A stretch of DNA of 64,000 nucleotides from Bacteroidota bacterium (GCA_947450025.1 CANFTW010000010.1:62001-126000); one strand, 5' to 3'; counted from the first letter of the stretch, positions 35,813 through 47,380 are shown. Notes: generated by a model from the sequence alone, not told the origin. Numbers and translations are program-made.

Positions 35813-36824
35813 AATTATACCCCTATACCAACATATACAAACTGCACATTGTGAAAATGGTGTCGCTACAGGCCTTTTAAAACATCATGGCTTAGACTTT
35901 ATGACAGAGCCGCTTATGTTTGGATTAGGTTCTGGCATCTTTTACATTCATATTCCATTTTTAATGGTAAATGGTGGGCCTGCTATTTCATACAGAAGTA
36001 TGCCGGGTTGGATTTTTAGTAGAGCAAGTAAAGCTTTAGGTATAAAAGTGAATCGTAAGAAATTTAATAATGAAAAAGATGCTTACGATTATTTAAATCA
36101 ACAAATTAGCACAGGAAATCCAGTGGGCTGTCAAGTTGGGGTTTACAATTTACCATACTTTCCTGCCGAATACCGTTTTCATTTCAATGCACACAATTTA
36201 GTAGTTTACGGAAAAGAAAATGGCGAGTATTTAGTGAGTGATCCCGTAATGGAAACCGTAACAAAGCTAACTGAAGAAGACATGCTTAAAGTGCGTTTTG
36301 CAAAAGGACCTCTGGCTCCCAAGGGTCATGTGTACTATCCAGAAAATGTAAAACCAGTTTCAAAAGAACAATTGCAAAAAGCCATTTTCAAAGCTATTCA
36401 TCGAACAGCTTTTGAAATGATGTATTTGCCAGGGCCTATTGTGGGCGTTAAAGGCATTAACTATACTGCCAATCAAATTCGTAAATGGCGAGAAAAATTA
36501 GGGCCAAGAAAAGCAGGATTGTACATGGGTCAAATTGTGAGAATGCAAGAAGAAATTGGGACAGGTGGCGGAGGCTTTCGTTTTTTATATGCAGCGTTTT
36601 TAGAACAAGCAAGCGAAATTACTGGTAATCAAAAACTACTGACTTTATCAGATGAATTTACGAAAGCAGGCGATTTATGGCGCACAAGTGCTATAAACAT
36701 GGGCAGAATATTTAAGGGCAGATTGAATGAACAAAAAGATTTTTTAGAGAGTGCTGACATGCTAGATCATATTGCTTCTATCGAAAAGGCTGCTTATAAA
36801 GAGTTAAGAAAAATAAAGATGTAA
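35805..36824 (+). CDS. BtrH-like acyltransferase (C39-type cysteine-protease fold)
   Basis: A 339-residue protein with an N-terminal BtrH-type domain. The likely catalytic triad is Cys16 (HCENGVATGLL), His130 (FNAHNLVVYGK) and Asp146 (GEYLVSDP), arranged as in C39-like papain-fold enzymes. In butirosin synthesis BtrH uses this fold to move an acyl chain from an ACP to an aminoglycoside. The C-terminal 170 residues are helical (PIVGVKGINYTANQIRKW, GGGGFRFLYAAFLEQAS). With the adjacent KAS III-like enzyme the simplest role is transfer of an acyl group made or loaded there onto an amine. The substrate is unknown. It overlaps the preceding gene by 8 bp. Confidence 0.8.
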   Translation: MDKIIPLYQHIQTAHCENGVATGLLKHHGLDFMTEPLMFGLGSGIFYIHIPFLMVNGGPAISYRSMPGWIFSRASKALGIKVNRKKFNNEKDAYDYLNQQISTGNPVGCQVGVYNLPYFPAEYRFHFNAHNLVVYGKENGEYLVSDPVMETVTKLTEEDMLKVRFAKGPLAPKGHVYYPENVKPVSKEQLQKAIFKAIHRTAFEMMYLPGPIVGVKGINYTANQIRKWREKLGPRKAGLYMGQIVRMQEEIGTGGGGFRFLYAAFLEQASEITGNQKLLTLSDEFTKAGDLWRTSAINMGRIFKGRLNEQKDFLESADMLDHIASIEKAAYKELRKIKM

Positions 36825-36926
36825 TTCCAATTTCTCGCTCGACATAATCCCTTAAAATATGTTAATGATGGGTTACAAAATTGTATGGCATGTCATCAAT
36901 TATTAAACCATCTAAAATTTTTTATC

Positions 36927-37406
36927 ATGAAAACTCAATCCATCATCATCAACAGTATTCTTGTATTAACTATGTGTTTCACTTCATGCAAGGAAGATTT
37001 CTCAGCGTTAATTCAAAAAATTGAAACCACCCAAGTTCAATTGCATCAATACGATTCTACATTAATCTCACAGCGCAATGAACTATCCATGATTCTTTTT
37101 ACTGATACAACAAGGCAGTCGCAAAAAATGAATCCAAGCGACACAACGTTTGTAAATTTGGTAAGCCACCAAAATACCCTCATTACACGCTTAGAAATCA
37201 TCTCTCAAAAAAATAAAGAATTGATAAATCAATTAAATGAACATTCAGCTGACCCCGAAAAAATTTTTAAAGAATATACGACGCATGCAGATGAGTTAGA
37301 ATTAATGAAACCAGAAATCAATTCAACTAAAGAAAGCTATGAAAAACTAGTAAAAAAAGTAGGTGAGGCATTTAAAAACCCTGGGGACATTACAAAAACT
37401 AAATAA
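36927..37406 (+). CDS. Small predicted lipoprotein, unknown function
   Basis: A 159-residue protein with a lipoprotein signal ending CFTSC, so it should be lipid-anchored. I use the ATG at 36927, which places the charged-hydrophobic signal (MKTQSIIINSILVLTM) at the N-terminus; an in-frame ATG at 36885 adds 14 non-signal residues. The mature part is polar and predicted helical with probable coiled-coil stretches (LIQKIETTQVQLHQYDS, NKELINQLNEHSADPEK). No domain is recognised. It ends at a strong shared terminator and lies about 100 bp after the BtrH-like gene, so it may or may not belong to that cassette. Confidence 0.7.
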   Translation: MKTQSIIINSILVLTMCFTSCKEDFSALIQKIETTQVQLHQYDSTLISQRNELSMILFTDTTRQSQKMNPSDTTFVNLVSHQNTLITRLEIISQKNKELINQLNEHSADPEKIFKEYTTHADELELMKPEINSTKESYEKLVKKVGEAFKNPGDITKTK

Positions 37407-37418
37407 GCATTAAATTAA

Positions 37419-37446
37419 AAAGCCTCAATGAAAACATTGAGGCTTT
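37419..37446. terminator. Bidirectional intrinsic terminator
   Basis: AAAGCCTCAATG (37419-37430) pairs perfectly with CATTGAGGCTTT (37435-37446) around an AAAA loop, with A-rich sequence to the left and TTT to the right. It lies between the convergent lipoprotein and T9SS-protein genes. Confidence 0.9.
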
Positions 37447-37449
37447 ATA

Positions 37450-38415
37450 CTATTTATTCAGCACTACCTTCTCTCGCTTTACAATGCAATTGTTTTGATA
37501 TAGATTAACGAAGTAAATGCCATTAGCAAAATTATCTAGCTGCAATGTGTGCGACACGTTAGTTGGAACCTCACTTAATAACACTTGCCCTGTAATAGCA
37601 ACAATCTCTATTTTTTTTAATTCTGTTCTTGAGTTGATAGTTAATGAACCATTTGTGGGGTTCGGATATATATTACCTTTAAATTCAGGGGTTATTTCAG
37701 AAACACTGGTGGCCACACCATTCAAATAATAAAAGTTTTTTGTAATATAATAAACAACAATTCCTGAAACTTTATGAGGGAACCATAAATTTATTGATTT
37801 TGCTATTGGAAAATGAGTATTTGGTAGATACCAAAAATAGGTCGTGTCGTGAGTGTACCCTATGAATTCATTATTTATTCCGCCACCAAGAATACCTCGA
37901 ACTGAAGAGCTAGATATCGATTTTATCCTAACCACATTATTAAATGTTCCTTGAGGTAATTGCAAAGTGCCAAACGCATCATAAGTTGAAAAACCGCAAA
38001 CATTGTAATATAAATCACCTAACGCAAATGGATATTTTAAGGGTGTACTAACATAACCTTCAACACAAAGAATTTCATCTGAGTGACCATAAGCGGAATC
38101 ATTGAAAAATGAATAATAATACTTTCTGATATTTGTGGAATCAAATAATTCAATATTTAGAGCAGCAGAAGAAGAAGCGAAAGAGATTGTAGTGGCTTGA
38201 GTTGTCCATATTTGGGTATCTATTGGTGTTACACTGCTAAAATTCCAGAGTTGATTCGCCCCGTTTAACCCCGGATTTTGATAATTACATTTTAAAACAG
38301 AAAATAATTCGCCAACCTGATAGGCATTATTTGAATATGTAAGAACAGGCTGTGCACTACAAATGTTACCAATAAGGACTAATGAAACTAAACATAAGAT
38401 TTTACTAATCTTCAT
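37450..38415 (-). CDS. Secreted protein with T9SS type A sorting domain, otherwise unknown
   Basis: A 321-residue exported protein. The ATG at 38415 gives a signal peptide (MKISKILCLVSLVLIGNICSA); an in-frame ATG at 38439 adds eight residues before it. Residues about 22-225 form a beta-rich domain without recognised catalytic motifs (NPGLNGANQLWNFSSV, FPFALGDLYYN-like segments). The last 75 residues (GNIYPNPTNGSLTINSR, GQVLLSEVP, FANGIYFVNLYQN) are a type A T9SS sorting domain, so the protein should reach the cell surface. Function unknown. It ends at the shared terminator. Confidence 0.8.
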   Translation of the reverse strand: MKISKILCLVSLVLIGNICSAQPVLTYSNNAYQVGELFSVLKCNYQNPGLNGANQLWNFSSVTPIDTQIWTTQATTISFASSSAALNIELFDSTNIRKYYYSFFNDSAYGHSDEILCVEGYVSTPLKYPFALGDLYYNVCGFSTYDAFGTLQLPQGTFNNVVRIKSISSSSVRGILGGGINNEFIGYTHDTTYFWYLPNTHFPIAKSINLWFPHKVSGIVVYYITKNFYYLNGVATSVSEITPEFKGNIYPNPTNGSLTINSRTELKKIEIVAITGQVLLSEVPTNVSHTLQLDNFANGIYFVNLYQNNCIVKREKVVLNK

Positions 38416-38548
38416 TGAAAAAGAACGTAAAAACCACAAAATTATTGTATAATATCTTTTTCATAGATTAGATTTTACCCTTAATATAACTTCATTATTC
38501 CTTAATGTCCTGCAATTAAAAGGCTTTTAGCAGACTTTTGAAAAAACA

Positions 38549-38578
38549 AAAAGCCCCGATATTACTATCGGGGCTTTT
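38549..38578 (-). terminator. Intrinsic terminator of the rpoBC transcription unit
   Basis: AAAAGCCCCGATA (38549-38561) pairs perfectly with TATCGGGGCTTTT (38566-38578) around a 4-nt loop. Read on the - strand, the stem is followed by a T-rich run (TTTTTGTTTTTT). It lies 28 bp past the rpoC stop and ends the long cluster. Confidence 0.93.
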
Positions 38579-38605
38579 ATTTATCTATAAAGCTGTTTTA
38601 GAAAA

Positions 38606-41600
38606 TTATGCTTCTTCTTCAACTTCTTCTTTACTTGCCATTAAACGCTCGTACTCTTCTTTACTACCAACTACGATTTTTTCGTATTGACGTAAACCTG
38701 TACCTGCTGGAATTAAGTGACCAACAATAACGTTTTCTTTTAAGCCTTGTAACGTATCTATTTTTCCGTTTACAGCTGCCTCGTTTAACACTTTTGTTGT
38801 TTCTTGGAACGATGCCGCAGAAATCCAAGAGTTTGTTTGTAACGATGCACGTGTAATACCTTGTAAAATTGGAGTTGCTGTTGCAGGAACTGCATCACGA
38901 GCTTCAACTAACTTCATGTCTTTACGACGTAAAACCGAGTTCTCATCACGTAACTTACGAGCTGTTACAATTTGTCCACGTTTCAAGTTTTCAGAATCAC
39001 CTGGCTCAACAACTACTTTCTTACCATATAAGTTGTCGTTCTCTTCCATGAAGGTAATTTTGTTAATTAACTGCAATTCTAAGAATGTTGTATCACCTGG
39101 ATCCTCAATTTGAACTTTACGCATCATCTGACGAACAATCGTTTCGAAATGCTTATCATTCAATTTCTGACCTTGTAAACGGTAAACCTCTTGAATCTCA
39201 TTTACTAAGTATTCTTGAACCGCTGTAGGGCCTTTAATTGCTAAGATATCGCCAGGAGAAGTTGCGCCATCAGATAATTGCTCACCAGCTTTCACGAAAT
39301 CATTCTCTTGTACTAAGATATGTTTAGATAAAGACACCAAATAACGATGTTGTTCACCTGTTTTAGCTTCAACAATTACCTCACGGTTACCACGTTTAAT
39401 TTTACCGAAAGTAACGATACCGTCAATTTCAGAAACTACTGCTGGATTACTTGGGTTACGTGCTTCGAATAACTCAGTTACACGTGGTAAACCACCTGTA
39501 ATATCTCCCGTTTTACCAGTAACACGAGGAATCTTCACTAAAATTTGTCCTAATTCAACTTTCACACCTTCATTCACAACAATGTGCGCACTGATAGGTA
39601 AGTTATAAGTTTTTAAAGGCTCGCCTTTTTTGTCAACGATTCTGATTAATGGTGATAATGTTTTATCTCTACTTTCAATAATTACTTTCTCACGGAAACC
39701 TGTTTGTTCATCAGATTCTTCACGGTAAGTTACATTTTCTTTTATTCCCTCGTACTCTACAGCACCAGCAAATTCAGAAACGATAACCGCGTTATATGGA
39801 TCCCAATCACAAATCATATCTCCTTTTTTCACTTTCGAACTAGGTTTGATATATAATTGAGAACCGTAAGGAATATTTCCAGTAGTTAATGTAATACCTG
39901 TGTTTGCATCAACAATACGAACTTCAGTAGAACGACCAATTACAACATTAGCTTTAGTTCCGTCAGCATTAATACGCTCAACAGTACGTAACTCATCAAT
40001 TTCAGCAATACCATCGTATTTAGCAATATAACTAGAAGATGCTGCTGTGTTAGATGCTGTACCACCAACGTGGAACGTACGTAATGTTAACTGAGTACCT
40101 GGCTCACCAATTGATTGTGCGGCGATTACACCTACTGCCTCACCTAATTGAACTTGACGTCCGTTAGATAAGTTACGTCCGTAACATTTAGCACAAACAC
40201 CCAATTTAGATTCGCAAGTTAATACTGAACGAATTTCAACTGATTCGATTGGAGATTTTTCAATCACTGCTGCTACATCTTCATCAATCATTTCACCACC
40301 AGTCACGATTAAATCGCCTGTAGTTGGATGATATAAATCGTTTAATGAAATACGACCTAAAATTCTATCTGATAATGATTCAACCACATCGTCATTGTTT
40401 TTCAATGCCATCGCAGTTAAACCACGTAATGTACCACAATCTTCTTCGTTAATAATTACATCTTGAGCAACGTCAACTAAACGACGAGTTAAGTAACCCG
40501 CATCCGCTGTTTTTAACGCCGTATCCGCTAAACCTTTACGAGCACCATGGGTTGAAATAAAGTATTCTAAGATGGATAAACCTTCACGGAAGTTAGATAA
40601 TACAGGATTCTCAATAATGGAAGCCGTTGTATCACCTGCTTTTTGTGGTTTAGCCATCAAACCACGCATACCTGATAACTGTTTAATTTGTTCTTTAGAT
40701 CCACGCGCACCTGAATCAAGCATCATGTAAACAGAGTTGAAACCTTGTTTATCTGTGCTTAATACATCCATTACTTTTTTAGTAACTTTTGAGTTAGCAT
40801 GTGTCCAAATATCAATTACCTGGTTGTAACGTTCGTTATTTGTAATGAAACCCATTGAGTAGTTATTCATCACTTCATCAACTTGCGCACGTGCATCTTT
40901 AATAATTTTAAATTTCTCAGCTGGAGTTTCAATATCACCTAAGTTAAATGATAATCCACCTTTGAATGCTGTTTTAAATCCTAAGTCTTTAATATCATCT
41001 AAGAACTTAGCTGTTTTAGCCATACCTGTTTTCTTAACAACCATTCCAATGATATCACGAAGTGATTTTTTAGTCAACAATTCATTGATGAAACCTACTT
41101 CATGCGGAACAACTTGATTAAACATAACACGACCAGCAGTAGTTTCAATTACTTTCGTAACTAAATTAACACCGTCTAATGAGTTAGTAACACGGATTTT
41201 AATTTGAGCGTGGATGTCGATTTTCTTTTCGTTTAAAGCGATATTAACCTCTTCTGCACTATAGAAAATTTTTCCTTCACCTCTTACTAAATCGTTAGGT
41301 AAATTCTTTTTAGATTTAGTTAAATAATATAAACCTAAAACCATATCCTGAGATGGAACCGCAACTGGGGCACCGTTAGATGGATTTAAAATGTTGTGAG
41401 AAGCTAACATTAAAATTTGTGCTTCTAATACTGCGGCATGTCCTAATGGAACGTGCACCGCCATTTGATCACCATCAAAATCGGCGTTGAATGCAGAACA
41501 CACTAATGGGTGTAACTGAATTGCTTTTCCTTCAATTAATTTTGGCTGGAATGCTTGAATACCTAATCTGTGTAATGTTGGTGCACGGTTTAACATTACC

Positions 41601-42901
41601 GGATGTCCTTTCAATACATTTTCTAAAATATCCCAAACAATTGGTTCTTTTTTATCGACTATTTTTTTAGCTGATTTTACTGTTTTAACAATACCACGCT
41701 CAATCATCTTGCGAATGATAAATGGTTTGAATAATTCAGCAGCCATTTCTTTTGGTAAACCACACTCATGTAATTTCATTTCTGGCCCAACAACAATTAC
41801 CGAACGAGCAGAATAATCAACACGTTTACCTAATAAGTTTTGACGGAAACGTCCTTGTTTACCTTTTAATGAATCAGATAATGATTTTAAAGCTCTGTTA
41901 GATTCAGTTTTAACAGCATTTGATTTACGAGAGTTATCAAATAATGAATCTACTGATTCTTGTAACATACGTTTTTCATTACGTAAGATAACATCTGGTG
42001 CTTTAATTTCAATTAAACGCTTTAAACGGTTGTTACGAATAATAACACGACGGTATAAATCATTTAAATCTGAAGTTGCAAAACGACCTCCATCCAATGG
42101 AACTAAAGGACGTAATTCTGGTGGAATAACCGGAACAGTTTTGATAATCATCCATTCAGGACGGTTTTCAATATGACTTTGTGCTGAACGGAAAGCTTCA
42201 ATTACTTGTAAACGTTTTAATGCTTCGTTTTTACGTTGTTGAGAAGTTTCAGTATTTGCTTTGTGACGTAACTCATAAGATAACTCATCTAATTGTAAAC
42301 GAGATAATAAATCTTGAAGAGCTTCAGCACCCATCTTAGCGATAAATTTATTAGGATCTGAATCGTCTAATAAATGATTTTCTTTTGGTAAAGTATCAAC
42401 TAAGTTTAAGTATTCTTCTTCTGTTAAGAAATCTAAATATTGTGTGCCACCTTGAGCAGCAACACCTGCATTAATTACTACATAACGTTCGTAGTAAATA
42501 ATCATATCTAATTTTTTTGTAGGTAATCCTAATAAGTAACCAATTTTGTTTGGTAATGAACGGAAATACCAAATATGAGCAACAGGAACCACTAAGTTAA
42601 TATGACCCATACGCTCACGACGAACTTTTTTCTCAGTTACTTCAACACCACAACGGTCGCAGATAATACCTTTGTAACGAATCCGCTTGTATTTACCACA
42701 GTGACATTCATAATCTTTAACTGGTCCGAAAATACGCTCGCAAAACAAACCGTCTCTTTCTGGTTTGTAAGTACGATAATTAATCGTTTCTGGTTTCAAA
42801 ACCTCTCCACTACTACGTTGTAGAATAGTTTCCGGAGACGCTAAACTAATAGTGATTTTTGAGAAGTTTGATTTTACTTTGTTATCTTTTCTTAAAGCCA
42901 T
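38606..42901 (-). CDS. rpoC: DNA-directed RNA polymerase subunit beta'
   Basis: A 1431-residue beta' subunit with both zinc sites and the active centre. The N-terminal zinc ribbon is [19 protein letters not shown], the Mg-binding active site is [15 protein letters not shown], and the second zinc site is [19 protein letters not shown]. The trigger loop region near [18 protein letters not shown] is intact. Together with rpoB and other subunits it forms the core polymerase. It follows rpoB by 88 bp across a strong hairpin and is the last gene of the cluster. The length matches Bacteroidota RpoC. The acidic C-terminus ends SKEEVEEEA. Confidence 0.98.
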   Translation of the reverse strand: MALRKDNKVKSNFSKITISLASPETILQRSSGEVLKPETINYRTYKPERDGLFCERIFGPVKDYECHCGKYKRIRYKGIICDRCGVEVTEKKVRRERMGHINLVVPVAHIWYFRSLPNKIGYLLGLPTKKLDMIIYYERYVVINAGVAAQGGTQYLDFLTEEEYLNLVDTLPKENHLLDDSDPNKFIAKMGAEALQDLLSRLQLDELSYELRHKANTETSQQRKNEALKRLQVIEAFRSAQSHIENRPEWMIIKTVPVIPPELRPLVPLDGGRFATSDLNDLYRRVIIRNNRLKRLIEIKAPDVILRNEKRMLQESVDSLFDNSRKSNAVKTESNRALKSLSDSLKGKQGRFRQNLLGKRVDYSARSVIVVGPEMKLHECGLPKEMAAELFKPFIIRKMIERGIVKTVKSAKKIVDKKEPIVWDILENVLKGHPVMLNRAPTLHRLGIQAFQPKLIEGKAIQLHPLVCSAFNADFDGDQMAVHVPLGHAAVLEAQILMLASHNILNPSNGAPVAVPSQDMVLGLYYLTKSKKNLPNDLVRGEGKIFYSAEEVNIALNEKKIDIHAQIKIRVTNSLDGVNLVTKVIETTAGRVMFNQVVPHEVGFINELLTKKSLRDIIGMVVKKTGMAKTAKFLDDIKDLGFKTAFKGGLSFNLGDIETPAEKFKIIKDARAQVDEVMNNYSMGFITNNERYNQVIDIWTHANSKVTKKVMDVLSTDKQGFNSVYMMLDSGARGSKEQIKQLSGMRGLMAKPQKAGDTTASIIENPVLSNFREGLSILEYFISTHGARKGLADTALKTADAGYLTRRLVDVAQDVIINEEDCGTLRGLTAMALKNNDDVVESLSDRILGRISLNDLYHPTTGDLIVTGGEMIDEDVAAVIEKSPIESVEIRSVLTCESKLGVCAKCYGRNLSNGRQVQLGEAVGVIAAQSIGEPGTQLTLRTFHVGGTASNTAASSSYIAKYDGIAEIDELRTVERINADGTKANVVIGRSTEVRIVDANTGITLTTGNIPYGSQLYIKPSSKVKKGDMICDWDPYNAVIVSEFAGAVEYEGIKENVTYREESDEQTGFREKVIIESRDKTLSPLIRIVDKKGEPLKTYNLPISAHIVVNEGVKVELGQILVKIPRVTGKTGDITGGLPRVTELFEARNPSNPAVVSEIDGIVTFGKIKRGNREVIVEAKTGEQHRYLVSLSKHILVQENDFVKAGEQLSDGATSPGDILAIKGPTAVQEYLVNEIQEVYRLQGQKLNDKHFETIVRQMMRKVQIEDPGDTTFLELQLINKITFMEENDNLYGKKVVVEPGDSENLKRGQIVTARKLRDENSVLRRKDMKLVEARDAVPATATPILQGITRASLQTNSWISAASFQETTKVLNEAAVNGKIDTLQGLKENVIVGHLIPAGTGLRQYEKIVVGSKEEYERLMASKEEVEEEA

Positions 42902-42948
42902 TTTTTTGCTTTTTGGTTTTAGTGATAATAAAAATTCTTTTACTTATT

Positions 42949-42977
42949 CACTGGTAGTTGAAATTCAACTACCAGTG
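42949..42977 (-). other. Perfect hairpin between rpoB and rpoC
   Basis: A 12-bp perfect stem (42949-42960 with 42966-42977) around a 5-nt loop, sequence CACTGGTAGTTG on one arm. It fills much of the 88-nt gap and starts 12 nt after the rpoB stop. On the - strand it is not followed directly by a T run, so a processing or stabilising role fits better than termination. Confidence 0.75.
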
Positions 42978-42989
42978 TTAAGAGTAATA

Positions 42990-45900
42990 TTAGTCAAGTG
43001 TTACATCTAACGCTAATCCACGTAATTCGTGCATTAAAACATTAAACGACTCTGGTATACCAGGAGCTGGAATATTTTCGCCTTTTACAATTGCTTCATA
43101 AGCTTTTGCACGACCCATTACATCATCCGATTTAATAGTTAACAATTCTTGTAACACGTTAGCTGCACCGTATGCTTCTAGTGCCCAAACCTCCATCTCA
43201 CCAAAACGCTGACCACCGAACTGTGCTTTACCACCTAAAGGTTGTTGCGTAATTAATGAATATGGTCCGATTGAACGAGCATGCATCTTATCATCAACCA
43301 TGTGTCCTAATTTTAACATGTAAATGATACCTACAGTAGCCGGTTGGTCAAATTTCTCACCAGTTCCACCATCAATTAAGTAAGTACGGCCATATTGAGG
43401 TACACCAGCTTTTGTAGTATACTCGTCAATTTGTTCCATAGTTGCTCCATCAAAAATTGGCGTTGAGAATTTCAATCCTAATTCTTTACCAGCCCAAGCT
43501 AAAACTGTTTCATAAATCTGTCCGATGTTCATACGAGATGGCACACCTAATGGATTTAATACGATATCAACTGGAGTTCCATCATCTAAGAACGGCATAT
43601 CTTCGTCTTTTACAATACGAGCAACAATACCCTTGTTACCATGACGACCTGCCATCTTATCACCTACTCTTAACTTACGTTTTTGAGCAATGTAAACCTT
43701 AGCTAATTGAACAATACCATTTGGTAACTCATCACCAACAGTAATTTGGAATTTCTCACGCTTGTATTGTCCTAAATGATCATTATACTTAATCATGAAG
43801 TTATGTAACAAACGCTCAATTTGCTCATTCTTATCTTTATCAGTTGTCCAGTTTCCTGGATTCACTTCAGAGAAATCAATTTTCTCTAATAATTTTTGAG
43901 TAAACTTAGTTCCTTTTGTAATTACTTCTTCACCTAAGATATTATGAACACCTTGAGATGTGCGGCCATTAACTAGTTCAAATAATTTTTCAATTAATTG
44001 ATACTTGATATTAGCAATTGCTTTGTGGTGATCTGCATCTAATTTTTCAATTAATGGTTTTTCATCCGCTTTTTGCTTTTTATCTTTAATAGCACGAGAG
44101 AATAATTTTTTATCAACGATAACACCTTTTAATGAAGGAGAAACACGTAAAGACGCATCTTTCACATCACCAGCTTTATCACCGAAGATTGCACGTAATA
44201 ATTTTTCTTCTGGAGATGGGTCAGTTTCACCTTTTGGAGTAATTTTTCCAATTAAGATATCACCTTCTTTAACCTCAGCACCAACACGAATAATACCTTT
44301 CTCATCTAAGTCTTTAGTTGCTTCTTCACTAACGTTAGGAATATCTGGAGTTAACTCTTCCATTCCACGTTTTGTGTCACGCACTTCTAAAGAATATTCA
44401 TCAATATGAATCGATGTAAAGATATCATCACGAATGATACGTTCAGAGATTACGATCGCATCCTCAAAGTTATAACCTTTCCAAGGCATGAACGCTACTT
44501 TTAAGTTACGTCCTAATGCTAATTCACCTTTATCGGTAGCATAACCATCACATAATACTTGTCCTTTTACAACTTTATCACCTTTCTTAACGATTGGTTT
44601 TAAGTTCATACAAGTACTTTGATTAGTTTTTTGGAATTTAGTTAATTTATACGTTCTAACATCACCTTCGAAGCTTACTAACTGCTCATCTTTAGTTCTG
44701 TTGTAACGAATAACAATTTCACGAGCATCAACATATTCTACAATTCCTTCACCTTCTGCATTAATTAATACACGGCTATCTTCAGCTACACGAGCTTCGA
44801 TACCAGTACCAACAATTGGTGCTTCTGGACGCATTAACGGAACTGCTTGACGTTGCATGTTCGATCCCATCAAGGCACGGTTAGCATCATCATGCTCTAG
44901 AAACGGAATTAAAGAAGCCGCAATAGAAGCAATTTGATTTGGCGCTACATCCATTAAATGAATTTGTTTTGGTTCCAAAACTGGGAAGTCACCTTCGTAA
45001 CGAGCAGTCACTTTATCGTTTACGAAATTTCCTTTTTCATCTAATTCTGCACTTGTTTGAGCAATATTTTTTTGATCTTCTTCTTCAGCAGTTAAATAAG
45101 TAATGCCTTTATTTACGTCTACTTTACCGTTGTTTACAGAACGGAAAGGAGTTTCAATAAATCCTAATTTATTTACTTTTGCGAAAACGCATAATGAAGA
45201 AATTAATCCAATGTTTGGTCCTTCTGGTGTTTCAATAGTACATAAACGACCATAGTGAGTGTAGTGAACGTCACGTACCTCGAAACCTGCACGCTCACGA
45301 GATAAACCTCCTGGCCCTAGTGCCGAAAGACGACGCTTATGCGTAATCTCCGATAAAGGGTTGGTTTGATCCATGAACTGAGATAACTGATTCGTTCCAA
45401 AGAATGAATTAATTACAGAAGATAATGTTTTAGCATTAATCAAATCGGTTGGTGTAAATACCTCGTTATCACGAACGTTCATGCGCTCACGAATAGTACG
45501 AGCCATACGAGCTAAACCAACACCGAATTGAGAAAATAATTGTTCACCTACAGTACGTACACGACGGTTAGATAAGTGATCAATATCATCCACATCCGTT
45601 TTAGAATTAATTAATTCGATCAAATATTTCATGATCAAAATAATATCTTCTTTCGTTAAAACACGGATATTCATAGGAATATCTATACCTAACTTCTTGT
45701 TGATACGGAAACGACCTACTTCACCTAAATCATAACGTTTGTCAGAGAAAAATAACTTGTCGATTACTCCACGAGCAGTTTCTTCATCTGGTGGCTCAGC
45801 ATTACGAAGTAAACGGTAGATATACTCGATTGCTTCTTTTTCTGAGTTAGTTGAATCTTTTTGTAAAGTATTGTAGATAATAGCAAAATCTGCTGTATTG

Positions 45901-46802
45901 ACGTCTTCTTTGTGCAAGATGATTGATTTAACACCAGCATCAGCAATTAAGTCGATATGTGCATCATCTAAAACCGTTTCACGATCTAAGATCACTTCGT
46001 TACGCTCAATTGATACAACTTCCCCGGTATCCTCATCTACGAAATCTTCAATCCATGTTTTTAAAACACGAGCCGCTAGTCTACGACCAACCTCACGTTT
46101 TAAACCAGCTTTCGAAACTTTCACTTCATCAGCTAAACCAAAAATTTCTAAAATTTGTTTATCACTTTCAAAACCAATAGCACGTAATAACGTTGTTACT
46201 GGTAACTTTTTCTTACGATCAATGTATGCATACATCACATTATTGATGTCTGTTGCAAACTCAATCCAAGAACCTTTGAAAGGAATAACACGAGCACTAT
46301 ATAATTTAGTTCCATTGGCGTGACGGCTTTGGCCGAAGAAAACGCCTGGCGAACGATGTAATTGAGATACAATAACACGTTCAGCACCATTGATTACGAA
46401 AGAACCTTTTGGTGTCATGTACGGGATTGTTCCCAAATAAACGTCCTGCACAATGGTTTCAAAATCTTCATGTTCAGGATCAGTACAATAAAGCTTTAAT
46501 TTAGCTTTTAAAGGTACTGAATAAGTTAAACCACGGCTAATACACTCTTCAAGTGCGTAGCGTGGTGGATCTACGAAATAATCCAAAAATTCTAATACGA
46601 AATTATTTCTCGCATCAGAGATAGGAAAATTTTCGGCAAATACACGGAACAAACCTTCATTTTTACGGTTATCCGGCGTTGTTTCTAACTGAAAGAAATC
46701 TTGAAAAGATTTCACTTGTATATCCAAAAAGTCTGGATATTCAATTGGAAATTTGTTTGAAGAGAAATTAATTCTCTGTGTTTTTTTAATTGCTGTAGCC
46801 AA
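42990..46802 (-). CDS. rpoB: DNA-directed RNA polymerase subunit beta
   Basis: A 1270-residue beta subunit. The rifampicin-binding region is visible as [20 protein letters not shown] followed by [12 protein letters not shown], with the usual drug-sensitive residues. Later motifs include [32 protein letters not shown], and the C-terminal [28 protein letters not shown]-type clamp region. With RpoC it forms the catalytic core. It lies 120 bp downstream of rplL across a hairpin that may reduce read-through. Length is normal for the phylum. Confidence 0.98.
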   Translation of the reverse strand: MATAIKKTQRINFSSNKFPIEYPDFLDIQVKSFQDFFQLETTPDNRKNEGLFRVFAENFPISDARNNFVLEFLDYFVDPPRYALEECISRGLTYSVPLKAKLKLYCTDPEHEDFETIVQDVYLGTIPYMTPKGSFVINGAERVIVSQLHRSPGVFFGQSRHANGTKLYSARVIPFKGSWIEFATDINNVMYAYIDRKKKLPVTTLLRAIGFESDKQILEIFGLADEVKVSKAGLKREVGRRLAARVLKTWIEDFVDEDTGEVVSIERNEVILDRETVLDDAHIDLIADAGVKSIILHKEDVNTADFAIIYNTLQKDSTNSEKEAIEYIYRLLRNAEPPDEETARGVIDKLFFSDKRYDLGEVGRFRINKKLGIDIPMNIRVLTKEDIILIMKYLIELINSKTDVDDIDHLSNRRVRTVGEQLFSQFGVGLARMARTIRERMNVRDNEVFTPTDLINAKTLSSVINSFFGTNQLSQFMDQTNPLSEITHKRRLSALGPGGLSRERAGFEVRDVHYTHYGRLCTIETPEGPNIGLISSLCVFAKVNKLGFIETPFRSVNNGKVDVNKGITYLTAEEEDQKNIAQTSAELDEKGNFVNDKVTARYEGDFPVLEPKQIHLMDVAPNQIASIAASLIPFLEHDDANRALMGSNMQRQAVPLMRPEAPIVGTGIEARVAEDSRVLINAEGEGIVEYVDAREIVIRYNRTKDEQLVSFEGDVRTYKLTKFQKTNQSTCMNLKPIVKKGDKVVKGQVLCDGYATDKGELALGRNLKVAFMPWKGYNFEDAIVISERIIRDDIFTSIHIDEYSLEVRDTKRGMEELTPDIPNVSEEATKDLDEKGIIRVGAEVKEGDILIGKITPKGETDPSPEEKLLRAIFGDKAGDVKDASLRVSPSLKGVIVDKKLFSRAIKDKKQKADEKPLIEKLDADHHKAIANIKYQLIEKLFELVNGRTSQGVHNILGEEVITKGTKFTQKLLEKIDFSEVNPGNWTTDKDKNEQIERLLHNFMIKYNDHLGQYKREKFQITVGDELPNGIVQLAKVYIAQKRKLRVGDKMAGRHGNKGIVARIVKDEDMPFLDDGTPVDIVLNPLGVPSRMNIGQIYETVLAWAGKELGLKFSTPIFDGATMEQIDEYTTKAGVPQYGRTYLIDGGTGEKFDQPATVGIIYMLKLGHMVDDKMHARSIGPYSLITQQPLGGKAQFGGQRFGEMEVWALEAYGAANVLQELLTIKSDDVMGRAKAYEAIVKGENIPAPGIPESFNVLMHELRGLALDVTLD

Positions 46803-46866
46803 TGTAATTAAGTTTATTAGTTAGTATTCTAAAAGAGTTACGCCAATTACTAAAAGCAGAAAAAGG

Positions 46867-46902
46867 GTTAAGGTCTTTTGCCGAGGCAAGAAAGACCTTA
46901 AC
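46867..46902 (-). terminator. Attenuator-like hairpin between rplL and rpoB
   Basis: GTTAAGGTCTT (46867-46877) pairs with AAGACCTTAAC (46892-46902), extended inside by GC pairs closing a CGAG-type loop. On the - strand the stem is followed by CCCTTTTTCTG, a short T run. It lies 21 bp after the rplL stop. In E. coli a partial terminator at the same place sets the ratio of L7/L12 to polymerase; a similar role is inferred here. Confidence 0.75.
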
Positions 46903-46922
46903 GCCTAGTTTTATCAGTAAAA

Positions 46923-47291
46923 TTATTTTACTTCTACTTTTGCACCAGCTTCTTCTAAAGCCTTTTTAATAGACTCAGCTTCTTCTTTTGCAATACCTTC
47001 TTTAACTGGTTTTGGAGCACCATCAACTAAATCTTTAGCTTCTTTTAAGCCTAATCCAGTTAAGTCTTTTACAACTTTAACTACACCTAATTTAGCTGCG
47101 CCTGCTTCAACTAAAATTACATCAAATGATGTTTTAGCTGCTGCTGCGTCTCCACCGCCACCTGCAGATACAACTACTGCTGCTGCTGCTGGTTCGATTC
47201 CATACTCATCTTTTAATACTGTTGCTAATTCTTGAACTTCTTTTACTGTCAAGTTTACTAATGTTTCAGCGATTGCTTTTACGTCTGCCAT
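46923..47291 (-). CDS. rplL: 50S ribosomal protein L7/L12
   Basis: A 122-residue acidic stalk protein. The N-terminal dimerisation domain ([22 protein letters not shown]) is followed by the Ala/Gly-rich hinge and the C-terminal factor-binding domain ([20 protein letters not shown]). It recruits translational GTPases such as EF-Tu and EF-G to the ribosome. The gene follows rplJ as usual; the 89-nt gap carries a 22-bp tandem repeat in its leader. High expression is expected, and the hairpin after it probably lowers read-through into rpoB. Confidence 0.98.
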   Translation of the reverse strand: MADVKAIAETLVNLTVKEVQELATVLKDEYGIEPAAAAVVVSAGGGGDAAAAKTSFDVILVEAGAAKLGVVKVVKDLTGLGLKEAKDLVDGAPKPVKEGIAKEEAESIKKALEEAGAKVEVK

Positions 47292-47293
47292 TT

Positions 47294-47337
47294 TATTATT
47301 AGTTTAATTTGTTTTTATTATTAATTTAATTTGTTTT
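47294..47337 (-). repeat. 22-bp tandem repeat in the rplL leader
   Basis: Two adjacent 22-bp copies (47294-47315 and 47316-47337) differ at one base. On the - strand each reads AAAACAAATTAAAyTAATAATA and the proximal copy ends at the rplL ATG. A-rich leaders of this type are favoured for translation in Bacteroidota, so the duplication may raise rplL initiation. Confidence 0.85.
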
Positions 47338-47380
47338 GCTTACCTGATGCAAGCTTGATTATTCTTTGATTCAGTTACAA

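Noticed and set aside
45898-46323. A 141-codon frame antisense to rpoB
   Set aside because: It lies entirely inside rpoB on the opposite strand, has Ser/Thr-rich low-complexity composition and no recognisable domain.
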